64,000 nt of DNA from Chitinophagaceae bacterium (GCA_016710745.1 JADJVB010000013.1:62001-126000), one strand, 5' to 3'. Counted from the first letter of the stretch, positions 45,801 to 54,372 are shown. The notes: generated by a model from the sequence alone, not told the origin. A program made the numbers and translations.

Positions 45801-46441
45801 TAACCGAAATATTCTTTTCGATCATTGGGGTGTTGTTGGGTTATGCCTTTACCGGTATGACCATTGCCACGATCATGTTATTGGTGGGTATCATCGGTCT
45901 GGCAGGTATTGTTATCAAAAACGGTATCCTGTTGATCGAATTTACCGATGAGTTACGGGGCAGGGGTGTTAAAACCCGCGAAGCGGCTATACAGGCCGGT
46001 AAGATCCGTATCATTCCCGTATTGTTAACTGCCCTGGCAACCATGTTGGGATTATTCCCGCTGGCAGTGGGTTTCAATATCAATTTTGTTTCTTTCTTTC
46101 AGCATTTAAATCCGCATATTTTCTTTGGAGGCGACAGTGTGGTATTTTGGGGGCCGTTGAGCTGGACGATTATTTTTGGTTTGATCTTCGCTTTCTTCCT
46201 TACATTGATCATGGTACCAAGTATGTACCTGATCGCTGAACGATTAAGAAGGCCGATGGAAAGATTTTATGGAACCAGGTATGTGGCACTGGCTGGTTTC
46301 ACCGGACCACTTTTCTTTTTATTTGTTGGTATCATGTACCTGGTGAAGAGAATGCAGGGCAAAAAAGTGTGGAACGGTCAATTAAAAGAAACTGATAAAA
46401 ATAATGATAACGATGATCTTTTGCCTAATTATCAGGCATAA
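42845..46441 (+). CDS. RND multidrug efflux pump permease (HAE1-type)
   Basis: This 1198-aa protein is longer than AcrB (about 1050). The extra length includes a hydrophobic segment around FFWIAIVFGGLLHLAGWHG after the sixth helix and a charged cytoplasmic tail. Twelve core membrane helices, two large periplasmic loops, and the proton-relay pair in GIIVDDAIVVIEN are visible. It exports hydrophobic compounds using the proton gradient with the adaptor and TolC upstream. A strong terminator follows at 46454-46495. Confidence 0.95.
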   Translation: MNFTEGVAKKFKEFKPTSWSINNRTAIYIVAIIVTLMGLYTFNTLPKEQFPDIVVPTISVTTVYVGNSPKDIENLVTRPIEKQLKGISGAKVKKITSTSQTDFSLIVVEFDTDVKTDIAKQKVKDAIDKAKTDLPANLTSQPDAQEFAFSEMPIMFVNVSGDYDGIKLKEYADKLQDRFEELSEITRAEIIGAPEREIQVNVDPYKMQAARISFMDIENAIARENVDITGGLLEVGTMRRTVKVKGQFTSALNLQDIVVRSSAQGASVYLKDIAELKDTIKEKESYARLDGKNVITINIIKRAGENLISAAGKIKDIVAQMKADEILPKDLKVAVTGDQSKATETSFNELINTIIIGFVLVLLVLMFFMGVTNAFFVALSVPLSVFVAFLFLPIGDAIIGTPVTLNFIVLFALLFGLGIIVDDAIVVIENTHRIYNNGKVPIIRSAKEAAGEIFIPVLAGTATTLAPFFPLLFWKGIIGKFMIYLPTMLILTLAASLVVAFIFNPVFAVSFMKPEGKEFDEPKQTLFKKPFFWIAIVFGGLLHLAGWHGFANFLWFMVLLSVLNRYVFRDIIYYFQNRVLPGLMRRYETLLRWVLKGTRPVWMLVSLFILFPVAAGLLVLRGNDQTFFPSGDPNMIFVYLKMPVGTDIKSTDSVTQILEKKVYKVLEAEKPGTEGSIVESIIANVATSANNPRSNNRSVQPNLGRIQVSFVEYEKRHGKKTRPYLDEIRKKMVGIPGASIEVAQEDGGPPTDPPVNIEVVGDSYEEIARVATALSIYLDQNPVDGIENLKMDVDLNSPEITVNVNRERAMMEGLSTGQIGSEIRTAIFGKEVSKLKDGEDEYKIQVRYADLQRSNITDVMNMRITFMDMNTMRIKSIPLSSVASIEYTNTSGAIARKNVKRTIQLQSNVLDPTLTGIVNKELADKIADFKSKTRIPADVTIKQTGQGEQEAETNSFLMKAFFMAMGLIFLILVLQFNSMSKPFIVLTEIFFSIIGVLLGYAFTGMTIATIMLLVGIIGLAGIVIKNGILLIEFTDELRGRGVKTREAAIQAGKIRIIPVLLTALATMLGLFPLAVGFNINFVSFFQHLNPHIFFGGDSVVFWGPLSWTIIFGLIFAFFLTLIMVPSMYLIAERLRRPMERFYGTRYVALAGFTGPLFFLFVGIMYLVKRMQGKKVWNGQLKETDKNNDNDDLLPNYQA

Positions 46442-46453
46442 TTCAAATGTTTG

Positions 46454-46495
46454 AAAACAGAATGCCACCTGTTTAATCGGGTGGCATTCTGTTTT
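46454..46495 (+). terminator. Rho-independent terminator after the RND operon
   Basis: CAGAATGCCACC (46458-46469) and GGTGGCATTCTG (46480-46491) make a perfect 12-bp stem. It is flanked by AAAA and TTTT, so it can work in both directions. Confidence 0.9.
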
Positions 46496-46630
46496 CCGCT
46501 CATCCCGATTTTATGATTTCTTTTTTACAATTGATATTAACTTCACCGGTCAATACTAAAATTTCATTCATCGCTTCGGAAAGCCTTTCGCCAAATGGCG
46601 GATAGTTGGAGGAAGCTAAAAAATTAAGCC

Positions 46631-47419
46631 ATGATACAAGACCACGAAATCGATTACAAAATTTACGGCGAGGAACTCCAGTTTGTTGAAATTGAGTTAG
46701 ACCCCAACGAAACCGCCATTGCCGAAAGTGGCGCTTTTATGATGATGGATAACGGCATACAGATGAATACTATTTTTGGCGATGGAAGCCAGAAACAGGA
46801 CAATAGCATACTGGGTAAACTATTCAGCGCCGGAAAAAGATTACTGGTGGGAGAGAGTTTGTTTATGACGGCTTTCACGAACATAGGCGAAGGAAAAAAG
46901 CGCGTGAGTTTTGCGGCGCCTTACACCGGTAAAATAATTGCTTTCGATCTGTCGCAATTGGGCGGAAAGATCATTGCTCAAAAAGACGCTTTTCTCTGTG
47001 CCGCAAAAGGCGTAAGCATTGGTATCGAATTTCAACGCAAATTAGGCACAGGGATATTCGGCGGCGAAGGGTTTATTATGGAAAAACTCGAAGGCGACGG
47101 TATGTGTTTTGCTCATGCCGGCGGATATGTGGTTGAAAAAACGCTGCAGCCCGGCGAAATTTTAAAGGTGGATACCGGATGCGTGGTTGCTTATACAGCA
47201 GGTGTAGATTTTGATATCGAATTTGTTCGTGGTATTAAAAACTGGATGTTCGGTGGCGAGGGGCTGTTCTTTGCCAAACTGCAGGGGCCCGGCAAGGTAT
47301 GGCTTCAATCATTGCCCATCAGCAGGTTGGCGGGCAGGTTACAACAATATAGTTATAAACGTAAAGAGGAGGGCAGTATTTTAGGCGGACTGGGCAACCT
47401 GTTGGATGGAAGAGAATAA
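46631..47419 (+). CDS. TIGR00266/AIM24 family protein
   Basis: This 262-aa protein is built mostly of beta strands with repeated GGEG(L/F) turns (GIFGGEGFIMEKLEGDG and WMFGGEGLFFAKLQGPG). It matches the TIGR00266 family, related to mitochondrial AIM24. Function unknown; no catalytic motif is evident. It stands alone and ends before a strong terminator. Confidence 0.9.
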   Translation: MIQDHEIDYKIYGEELQFVEIELDPNETAIAESGAFMMMDNGIQMNTIFGDGSQKQDNSILGKLFSAGKRLLVGESLFMTAFTNIGEGKKRVSFAAPYTGKIIAFDLSQLGGKIIAQKDAFLCAAKGVSIGIEFQRKLGTGIFGGEGFIMEKLEGDGMCFAHAGGYVVEKTLQPGEILKVDTGCVVAYTAGVDFDIEFVRGIKNWMFGGEGLFFAKLQGPGKVWLQSLPISRLAGRLQQYSYKRKEEGSILGGLGNLLDGRE

Positions 47420-47467
47420 TTTAAGATATTTTCTTTTCGAAACATGTAATTATCAAGAGTTTATATA

Positions 47468-47496
47468 AAGTCAGGTTGCCCGCCTGACTTTTTTAT
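47468..47496 (+). terminator. Rho-independent terminator after the AIM24 gene
   Basis: AAGTCAGG and CCTGACTT form a perfect 8-bp stem with a 7-nt loop, followed by TTTTAT. It separates this gene from the ars locus. Confidence 0.88.
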
Positions 47497-47504
47497 TTAA
47501 AAAA

Positions 47505-47537
47505 TTTGGTACTATGAATTTCTTAATCGTATATTTG
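47505..47537 (+). promoter_or_regulatory. Promoter of the arsR gene
   Basis: TTTG at 47505-47508 and TATATTTG at 47530-47537 are 21 bp apart. The box lies downstream of the upstream ATG (47514), so the real arsR start must be the ATG at 47556. Confidence 0.7.
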
Positions 47538-47555
47538 CGATATAAGATTAAAAAT

Positions 47556-47891
47556 ATGGCCATTCACAAAAAGCAAGCGTTTACACAAAAGGAACAGGAC
47601 CTGGCGGCATTTGCCAAATCATTGGCACATCCGGCCCGCATTGCCATATTAAAATTACTGGCGCAAAAGAATGAATGTATCTGTGGTGAGATTGTAGAAG
47701 TTTTACCATTGTCACAGTCTACCGTTTCTCAACATTTAAAGGAATTAAAAAATGCAGGGCTGATCGATGGAAATATTGATGGTCCCCGAAGTTGCTACTG
47801 CATTAATTGGAAAGCTTTTGAAAAATTTATGGGCGAATTCAGTTTCCTGTTCAATAAGCTGAGAGTGCAAAATAAAAAAGCCTGTTGCTAG
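47556..47891 (+). CDS. arsR: ArsR family metalloregulator
   Basis: The protein has about 111 aa from 47556. The winged helix (STVSQHLKELKNAGLI) has the metal-binding cysteines in ECICGEI (Cys41, Cys43), where ArsR has its CVC motif. More cysteines lie in SCYC (80, 82) and at the C-terminal ACC (110, 111). It represses the ars genes until arsenite binds. Its last codons (KKACC) are also the first part of the tandem repeat that follows. Confidence 0.9.
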   Translation: MAIHKKQAFTQKEQDLAAFAKSLAHPARIAILKLLAQKNECICGEIVEVLPLSQSTVSQHLKELKNAGLIDGNIDGPRSCYCINWKAFEKFMGEFSFLFNKLRVQNKKACC

Positions 47892-48633
47892 AATTGTTTT
47901 CTCAACCTGGTATTAATAATTTGGGCAGATGATATAATAAGATTCTCAGCTCCGTAGGAGCGAATGATTGGTAGAATATTGAAAATACAAAACGAAAAAG
48001 CCTGTTGCTGGAATTGTTTTCTCAACCTGGTATTAATAATTTTGGCAGAAGGTATAATAAGATTCTCAGCTCCGTAGGAGCGAAAGACTGGTTGAATGTG
48101 AAATTAAATTATACGTGAGTCCCGTAGGAACGATAGATTAACTGGAAATACAGAACGAAAAAGCCTGTTGCTGGAATTGTTTTCTCGATCTGGTATTAAT
48201 AATTTGGGCAGATGGTATAATAAGATTCTCAGCTCCGTAGGAGCGAAAGACTGGTTGAATGTGAAATTAAATTATACGTGAGTCCCGTAGGAACGATAGA
48301 TTAACTGGAAATACAGAACGAAAAAGCCTGTTGCTGGAATTGTTTTCTCAATCTGGTATTAATAATTTTGGCAGAAGGTATAATAAGATTCTCAGCTCCG
48401 TAGGAGCGAAAGACTGGTTGAATGTGAAATTAAATTATACGTGAGTCCCTTAGGAACGATAGATTAACTGGAAATACAGAACGAAAAAGCCTGTTGCTGG
48501 AATTGTTTTCTCAATCTGGTATTAATAATTTTGGCAGAAGGTATAATAAGATTCTCAGCTCCGTAGGAGCGAAAGACTGGTAGAATGTGAAATTAAATTA
48601 TACACGAGTCCCGTAGGGACGATAGATTAACCG
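47868..48633. repeat. 163-bp tandem array duplicating the end of arsR, with REP-like stems
   Basis: Near-identical units start at 47991, 48154, 48317 and 48480, exactly 163 bp apart; a shorter first unit starts inside the arsR 3' end near 47868, and the last unit ends near 48633. Each unit begins with AAAAGCCTGTTGCT, a copy of the last arsR codons (the copies read TGG where arsR has its stop). Each has a palindrome GCTCC-GTA-GGAGC, and full units also have TCCCGTAGGAACGA. It fills the whole arsR-arsM gap. No spacers, so not CRISPR. Confidence 0.95.
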
Positions 48634-48684
48634 GATTTTTAACGTCCTCATAGTCAGGAACATTGGGGAGCAAACAATATAACC

Positions 48685-49539
48685 ATGAACAACGAAACAG
48701 AAATCAAGGATCTCGTTAAAGAAAAGTATGCCGCCATTGCGGAGCAAAGTCAAACGCAAAACGCGGCATCCTGTTGCGGAGCAACCTCATCCTGCGGCGG
48801 CGATGAAGTATATAACATCATGAGCGATGATTATACAAAAATGGATGGCTATAATCCCGATGCCGACCTGGGATTGGGTTGCGGCCTGCCAACCGAATTT
48901 GCCAGAATAAAGCCGGGCAACACGGTGATTGACCTGGGTAGCGGTGCCGGCAACGATGCTTTTATTGCCCGTAAAATAGTTGGCGAAAACGGAAAAGTAC
49001 TGGGTATTGATTTTACCGAAGCGATGATCAACAAAGCCCGGGCCAATGCCGAAAAATTGAATTTTAATAATGTGGAGTTCAGATTGGGCGATATTGATGA
49101 TATGCCCGTTACTTCAAATTACGCCGATGTAATTGTGAGCAATTGTGTATTGAATTTAGTGCCCAATAAACACAAAGTTATCAGCGAAATTTTCAGGGTG
49201 TTGAAACCAGGTGCTCATTTTTCAATTTCCGATATTGTGCTCGAAGGTGATCTGCCAGCCCGTTGGAAAGAAGTAGCCGAGTTTTATGCAGGTTGCGTAA
49301 CCGGTGCCATTCAAAAAGAAGTGTACCTGGAGATGATCGTAGCTGCGGGCTTTAAAAATATACTTCTCCAAAAAGAAAAAGAGATCATCATACCGGATGA
49401 AATTCTGAAAAATTATTTATCCGATGCCGAAATTGCAGATTATAAAAAGGGCCACACAAAAATAACCAGTATAACCGTGTATGCCGAAAAGCCGGCGAAT
49501 GACGATGGACATTGTGAGCCTGGAAGCGGATGCTGTTAG
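48685..49539 (+). CDS. arsM: Arsenite methyltransferase
   Basis: This 284-aa protein has SAM-binding VIDLGSGAGNDAFIARKIVG and the three arsenic-binding cysteines of ArsM: Cys66 (GLGCGLP), Cys154 (SNCVLNL) and Cys204 (YAGCVTG). Extra cysteines flank both ends (SCC, SCGG and GSGCC). It methylates arsenite to volatile or less toxic methylarsenicals. It lies beyond the repeat array from arsR and 44 bp before arsC. Confidence 0.94.
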   Translation: MNNETEIKDLVKEKYAAIAEQSQTQNAASCCGATSSCGGDEVYNIMSDDYTKMDGYNPDADLGLGCGLPTEFARIKPGNTVIDLGSGAGNDAFIARKIVGENGKVLGIDFTEAMINKARANAEKLNFNNVEFRLGDIDDMPVTSNYADVIVSNCVLNLVPNKHKVISEIFRVLKPGAHFSISDIVLEGDLPARWKEVAEFYAGCVTGAIQKEVYLEMIVAAGFKNILLQKEKEIIIPDEILKNYLSDAEIADYKKGHTKITSITVYAEKPANDDGHCEPGSGCC

Positions 49540-49582
49540 AAAATCAGGAACTCAGGATGTTAAAGATTGACTCCCCTAAAGA

Positions 49583-49987
49583 ATGAAAATGAAGAAAATA
49601 AAGGTCCTTTTTGTTTGTGTTGAAAACAGTAACAGGTCACAGATGAGTCAGGCCTTTGCAAAAATGATCGGTGGCGATCAGGTAGAAGCTTTTAGCGCCG
49701 GCAGCAAACCCAGTGGTATCGTAAACCCCAGGGCCATTGCTGCCATGAAAGAACTGGGTTATGATCTAAACCGCCATGATAGTAAAAGCCTGGAAGAAGT
49801 TAAAGCCTTCGCTCCCTTTGATGCCGTGGTGACCATGGGTTGCGGCGACGCTTGTCCCTGGATGCCAGCAAAAAAGTTTATCGATTGGCAGATCCCCGAT
49901 CCAAAAAATATGGAACCGGAACAATTCAATGAAGTGCGGGATTTTATCAAAGAAAAGGTGAACCGGTTAATTGAAGACCTGAAATAA
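49583..49987 (+). CDS. arsC: Arsenate reductase, low-molecular-weight phosphatase type
   Basis: This 134-aa protein has a phosphatase loop VCVENSNRSQMSQ (Cys12, Arg18) and, later, the cysteine pair GCGDACPWMP used in thioredoxin-coupled ArsC of the pI258 type. It reduces arsenate to arsenite. No arsenite pump gene (arsB or acr3) is in the window, so efflux must be encoded elsewhere, or methylation by ArsM is the exit route. Confidence 0.93.
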   Translation: MKMKKIKVLFVCVENSNRSQMSQAFAKMIGGDQVEAFSAGSKPSGIVNPRAIAAMKELGYDLNRHDSKSLEEVKAFAPFDAVVTMGCGDACPWMPAKKFIDWQIPDPKNMEPEQFNEVRDFIKEKVNRLIEDLK

Positions 49988-50019
49988 AAAAAACCGCTCA
50001 GCATGGAGCGGTTTTTTTT
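49986..50019. terminator. Bidirectional terminator between arsC and the Bax inhibitor gene
   Basis: AAACCGCTC (49991-49999) and GAGCGGTTT (50006-50014) form a stem flanked by A-runs and T-runs on opposite sides. It serves the two convergent genes. Confidence 0.9.
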
Positions 50020-50033
50020 ATTTAAAATTTTAT

Positions 50034-50798
50034 TTATCTTTTACTGATCTTGGATAGCAAACGCAATATCTCCAGGTATAACCAAACAATGGTTACCAGT
50101 AAACCAAAAGCACCATACCATTCCATGTATTTTGGAGCACCCAGTTCGGCACCTTTCTCGATCATATCAAAGTCTAAAATTAAATTGAGAGCAGCCAGGG
50201 CTACCACAAAAACCGAGAACCCGATGCCTATGGCACTTCCTTCGTGCAAAAAAGGTATGCGGATACCAACAAAACTCAAGCCGAAAGCAATCAAATAAAA
50301 TATTGCAATGCCGGCTGTTGCCGTAATGATTATTGACCGGAATCGTTCCGTAGCTTTGATCACCTTAAAACTGTACAGCAGATACATGGCGATAGCCGTG
50401 CCAAATGTTAAACCAACGGCATTTAAAACAATGCCCGGTGCCACTTCGGCAAAAGCGTAACTATAATACGCCGAAACAGCACCCACAAATAAACCTTCCA
50501 GCAAAGCATACAAGGGTGCCAGGTAGGGTGCCCATTCTTTCTTAAAGATCAGGGCAATGGCCACAACCAATCCGCCGATGGCGCCCACGTAAATAAAGGT
50601 GAGTGCGTTGCTGCCGCCTTCAGCATATTCCTTCCAGGCGTAAAAAGCAGTGCCCATCATCATTAAAAACAAAAAACCAAATTTTTGCAACGTGCCATTT
50701 ACCGTCATGGCATTATCATGCGTTACAACATCATGTAATACGGTATCCTTAAACCTGTTTTCAGATAGGGTAGGATTGCCCGATTTAAATAGAGACAT
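50034..50798 (-). CDS. Bax inhibitor-1/YccA family membrane protein
   Basis: This 254-aa protein has seven membrane helices and the family's conserved start (KSGNPTLSENRF) and TVNGTLQKFGFLFLMMM segment. In bacteria this subfamily is a poorly understood integral membrane protein, possibly a calcium leak or channel. It stands alone on the minus strand, convergent with arsC across a shared terminator. Confidence 0.92.
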   Translation of the reverse strand: MSLFKSGNPTLSENRFKDTVLHDVVTHDNAMTVNGTLQKFGFLFLMMMGTAFYAWKEYAEGGSNALTFIYVGAIGGLVVAIALIFKKEWAPYLAPLYALLEGLFVGAVSAYYSYAFAEVAPGIVLNAVGLTFGTAIAMYLLYSFKVIKATERFRSIIITATAGIAIFYLIAFGLSFVGIRIPFLHEGSAIGIGFSVFVVALAALNLILDFDMIEKGAELGAPKYMEWYGAFGLLVTIVWLYLEILRLLSKISKR

Positions 50799-50894
50799 AT
50801 TTTTAGAATTTAGACGCTAAAATTAAAGATTTATCCAATAAAAAAAAGGTTATTTTTCGATAATCCGGCATGAAGCCCCAGTGGCTAAGTTCCT

Positions 50895-50902
50895 TATCTT
50901 TG
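50895..50902 (+). promoter_or_regulatory. -7 box of the pheS promoter
   Basis: TATCTTTG at 50895-50902 fits TAnnTTTG. The ATG at 50907 lies 4 bp after it, so the transcript is probably leaderless. No convincing -33 TTTG was seen. Confidence 0.55.
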
Positions 50903-50906
50903 CCCA

Positions 50907-51986
50907 ATGGAAAAGTTATTGGAACAGATAGAAGCCTATAAAGCCGAAATGGCAGCCCTCGGGGAAGCAGATGCCGAGGCCTTTCGTATCAAATATCTGG
51001 GAACAAAGGGGTTGGTAAAAACCGTTATGGGCGAAATGAAGCACGTGGCAGTTGAAAACAAGAAAGAAGCAGGCCAATTATTGAACGAGTTTAAACTTTT
51101 TACCGAAGCAAGGTATGAGGAATTAAAATCCAAATCAACCAACCCGCAGGGTTCTGCGAATGGTAAACCCACAGGGCCCGGCGGGCAATCAACCGGTAAC
51201 AATCCAGACCTTTCTTTACCTGCTGATCCTTTGCCACTCGGCAGCCGCCACCCAATCAGTATTGTAAAAAATAAGATCATATCCATTTTTCAGCGACTGG
51301 GTTTTGCGGTAGCAGAAGGCCCCGAAATTGAAGATGACTTTCATAATTTCACGGCACTTAATTTGCCCGAGAATCATCCGGCCCGCGATATGCAGGATAC
51401 TTTTTATATCTCACAAAATCCTGATTGGCTGTTACGTACGCACACATCGAGTGTACAGGTGCGTGAAATGCAAAAAGGAAATTTACCGATCCGTATTATT
51501 TGCCCCGGCCGTGTTTACCGCAATGAAACCATCAGTGCCCGGGCACATTGCTTTTTTCACCAGGTGGAAGGTTTGTACATTGCCGAAAATGTTTCCTTTG
51601 CTGATCTTAAACAAACCCTGTATTTCTTTGTACAGGAAATGTTTGGAAAACCTGCCTCGTCGGCAGACAGGGAAGTGAAAGTACGTTTTCGTCCTAGCTA
51701 TTTTCCGTTTACCGAGCCTAGTGCCGAAATGGATATCAGTTGCCTGATCTGTGGAGGCGAAGGATGCAGTGTATGTAAAAAAACCGGATGGGTAGAAATT
51801 CTGGGTTGCGGCATGGTACATCCAAACGTTTTGGATAACTGTGGTATCGACAGCAATAAATATACGGGCTTCGCCTTTGGTATGGGCATCGAAAGAATTA
51901 CCATGCTCAAATATCAAATAAAAGACCTGCGGTTGTTCAGCGAAAATGATGCTCGTTTTTTGAAACAGTTTACTTCTGCTGTTTAA
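50907..51986 (+). CDS. pheS: Phenylalanine-tRNA ligase alpha subunit
   Basis: This 359-aa protein has an N-terminal coiled coil, then the class II motif 2 region HCFFHQVEGLYI, the motif 3 segment FAFGMGIERITML, and QVREMQKGNLPI. It pairs with PheT, which is not in the window, so the subunits are split as is common in Bacteroidota. Essential, cytoplasmic. Confidence 0.97.
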   Translation: MEKLLEQIEAYKAEMAALGEADAEAFRIKYLGTKGLVKTVMGEMKHVAVENKKEAGQLLNEFKLFTEARYEELKSKSTNPQGSANGKPTGPGGQSTGNNPDLSLPADPLPLGSRHPISIVKNKIISIFQRLGFAVAEGPEIEDDFHNFTALNLPENHPARDMQDTFYISQNPDWLLRTHTSSVQVREMQKGNLPIRIICPGRVYRNETISARAHCFFHQVEGLYIAENVSFADLKQTLYFFVQEMFGKPASSADREVKVRFRPSYFPFTEPSAEMDISCLICGGEGCSVCKKTGWVEILGCGMVHPNVLDNCGIDSNKYTGFAFGMGIERITMLKYQIKDLRLFSENDARFLKQFTSAV

Positions 51987-52149
51987 ATATTCTATTCCGG
52001 TCACTTTTCTCTTGTTATCAAATCCGATAACGCGTCTTTCGCAATAGTAGGAATTATGTAAGCGCAAAAATTCCCTTTGGCATCATAATTGACTTCTACC
52101 GGTTAGCAGATGTAGCGTTCATGCTTACATTTCTCAAAAACCAAATAAA

Positions 52150-52647
52150 ATGAGGTCATTAATCACCGGACTAATAATCACCGTATCTATAGCCATAACC
52201 CTCTGTGCCTGTTCAGTTTCGAATGAAGCCCGCGGCATGAAAAGAGAGATCAATGGCAGTTGGGTACTCCAAACCATAGTAACCGAAGGGATTACCGGTA
52301 TAGCGAAGACGACGATTTTCAATGAAGCCGAATTTGGTTGCTTTATCGGCAGTGAATGGAATTTTATCAACAACAACAGTATGGGCAGTTATGAACTGGT
52401 TGACAGATCAATAGGTTGTGTGCCGTTAACAAGATTGATCCGGTGGACGATTTATGAACCCGATGGTTTGGATAAGGAGTTTCAATTTAAAAGGCTCGAC
52501 GACAGGAAAAATGCAATGGATAACGGTGATGGGTACAGGTTGAAGATAACCCAATTGGAAAACGGCAATATGAAACTGAGATCCGAATTGGTTTTTGACG
52601 GGCATCCCGGAGCAGTAATCTACAATTTTGTAAAAAAACCTAATTAG
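52150..52647 (+). CDS. Lipocalin-like lipoprotein
   Basis: This 165-aa protein has a lipobox (ITLCAC, Cys21), followed by a lipocalin-like start INGSWVLQTIVTEG and strands with FNEAEFGCFIGSEWNF. Lipocalin-type proteins bind small hydrophobic ligands; the ligand is unknown. Encoded 21 bp before the OmpA-like lipoprotein, so the two are likely cotranscribed. Confidence 0.78.
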   Translation: MRSLITGLIITVSIAITLCACSVSNEARGMKREINGSWVLQTIVTEGITGIAKTTIFNEAEFGCFIGSEWNFINNNSMGSYELVDRSIGCVPLTRLIRWTIYEPDGLDKEFQFKRLDDRKNAMDNGDGYRLKITQLENGNMKLRSELVFDGHPGAVIYNFVKKPN

Positions 52648-52668
52648 TAAATAAGTAAAACAACAGCA

Positions 52669-53385
52669 ATGAAAAAGCGAATTGGAAATATGTTCTTACT
52701 GACAGCGGTGACCCTGTTATTAATAACCGGTTGCAGTACAGTAAAAAAGGCGAATAATGCAGAAAAAGGTGCTGTCATCGGCACTGTTGGCGGTGCGGTG
52801 ATTGGAGGCGTGATCGGTAATAACGTAGGTAAAGGAAATACCGTGTTGGGCGCAATAATCGGAGGCGTGGTAGGCGGTGTTGCAGGTACCATAATCGGGA
52901 ATGCGATGGACAAACAGGCCGAAAAGATTAAAAACGAAATACCGGGTGCTGAAGTGCAGCGTGTTGGAGAAGGTATCATCGTGACGTTTAACGAAAAAAA
53001 CCCCGATGGCTCTCAAATGGGCGTTTATTTTGATTTTGATAAATCTGAAATAACATCAAATTCGGCAAGGGCCTTAGACAAACTGGTTCAGATCTTTAAT
53101 GAATACCCCGAAACAAATATTTTGATCGAGGGCCATACTGATGACGAGGGCACAGAAAATTATAACCTGGCGCTTTCAGAAAGAAGGGCATGGGCCGTAG
53201 GTAATTATTTAAAAAGGGAAAACATCGCCGCATCGAGGTTGACCATTAACTGGTATGGCGAAGGACAACCAAAAGTGGAGAATACGAGTGATGCCAACCG
53301 TGCCGAAAACAGACGTGTTGAATTTGCCATCACCGCAAATGAAAAAATGAAAGCCGAAGCAAAGAATGCGGCTTCCGGAGAATAA
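52669..53385 (+). CDS. OmpA-family lipoprotein with glycine zipper
   Basis: This 238-aa protein has a lipobox (LLLITGC, Cys22), a glycine-zipper region (about 36-80, repeats like GAVIGTVGGAVIGGVIG), then an OmpA C-terminal domain with YFDFDKSEI, GHTDDEGTENYNL and NRRVEFAI. It binds peptidoglycan from the outer membrane. Similar to YiaD-type proteins. A terminator follows. Confidence 0.92.
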   Translation: MKKRIGNMFLLTAVTLLLITGCSTVKKANNAEKGAVIGTVGGAVIGGVIGNNVGKGNTVLGAIIGGVVGGVAGTIIGNAMDKQAEKIKNEIPGAEVQRVGEGIIVTFNEKNPDGSQMGVYFDFDKSEITSNSARALDKLVQIFNEYPETNILIEGHTDDEGTENYNLALSERRAWAVGNYLKRENIAASRLTINWYGEGQPKVENTSDANRAENRRVEFAITANEKMKAEAKNAASGE

Positions 53386-53405
53386 ATTTTTAATGAAATC
53401 ATAGC

Positions 53406-53445
53406 ATGGATCCTTGCTGTTTAACGGCCGGGATCCATTTTTATT
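53406..53445 (+). terminator. Terminator after the OmpA lipoprotein
   Basis: ATGGATCC (53406-53413) and GGATCCAT (53431-53438) form an 8-bp stem with a 17-nt loop, then TTTTTATTTT. Confidence 0.75.
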
Positions 53446-53517
53446 TTGGTAGTAATAGGCCCTGTTAAAAAGTTAATTAGATATGATACCTTTACTAAAA
53501 TAAATCAGCACTAATTA

Positions 53518-54366
53518 ATGATACATACTATTTGCGTCATCGGCGCCGGTACCATGGGAAGTGGCATTGCACAAACGGCGGCCCAAACCGGCTTTTACAC
53601 ACTGCTGTTTGATATCAATACCGAAGTACTGGAAAAAGCAAAAACATCCATTCAAAAAAGCCTGCAGTATATGCTGGATAAAGGAAAGATCAGTGCTGAA
53701 GAAAAAGATTCCATCTTTCAGAGAATAAAATTTGTTACCGATACCAATGATTGTATTGCGGATGTGATCATCGAAGCCATTGTAGAAAAAGTGGATGCCA
53801 AAGTTGCCATCTTCAACCAGTTAGCCGAGTTGAATCATTCAGAAGTGATCTTTGCATCTAACACGTCGTCTTTATCCATTAGCGAAATTCAGGCAAAAGT
53901 AGTACAACCACAACGGGTTGTTGGTATGCATTTCTTTAACCCGGCCCAGGTAATGAAACTGGTTGAAGTGGTTAAAGGAAGCCAAACTTCGGATGCCGCA
54001 GCCCAAACCATTTATGATCTTTGCCTGCAAATGAAAAAAATGCCGGTCATGTGTAAAGATGCGCCCGGGTTTATTGTTAACCGGGTGGCCAGGCATTATT
54101 ACCTGGAGGCCATGAAATTGTTGGAAGCCGGTGTTGCCGGCGTTGAAGACATAGATGAACTGCTGGAAGCTTCGGGTTTTAAAATGGGGCCATTTAAGTT
54201 GATGGATCTGATAGGAAATGATGTGAACCTGGCCGTATCGCAGTCTTTGTACGATGCCTGCAGCCGGGCCGAACGATTTAAACCTTCACCGGTACAAATG
54301 GATAAAGTGGCAAAAGGGGAGTTGGGTAAAAAAACAAAAAAAGGATTTTATGATTATAGTGGATAA
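53518..54366 (+). CDS. 3-hydroxyacyl-CoA (3-hydroxybutyryl-CoA) dehydrogenase
   Basis: This 282-aa protein has an NAD-binding loop GAGTMGSGIAQTAAQ, the catalytic segment HFFNPAQVMKLVEVV, and a C-terminal dimer domain with PGFIVNRVARHYYLEA. It oxidises 3-hydroxyacyl-CoA in beta-oxidation or butanoate/phenylacetate metabolism. The single-domain length fits the HBD type rather than FadB. No thiolase is adjacent. Confidence 0.94.
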   Translation: MIHTICVIGAGTMGSGIAQTAAQTGFYTLLFDINTEVLEKAKTSIQKSLQYMLDKGKISAEEKDSIFQRIKFVTDTNDCIADVIIEAIVEKVDAKVAIFNQLAELNHSEVIFASNTSSLSISEIQAKVVQPQRVVGMHFFNPAQVMKLVEVVKGSQTSDAAAQTIYDLCLQMKKMPVMCKDAPGFIVNRVARHYYLEAMKLLEAGVAGVEDIDELLEASGFKMGPFKLMDLIGNDVNLAVSQSLYDACSRAERFKPSPVQMDKVAKGELGKKTKKGFYDYSG

Positions 54367-54372
54367 GGAGGT

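Noticed and set aside
43699..45825. Long minus-strand ORFs within the RND pump gene
   Set aside because: Composition-driven shadows; the plus-strand pump is unbroken and conserved across the whole stretch.
47868..48633. 163-bp repeats considered as CRISPR or as an insertion sequence
   Set aside because: There are no spacers, no transposase and no terminal repeats; it is a plain tandem duplication.
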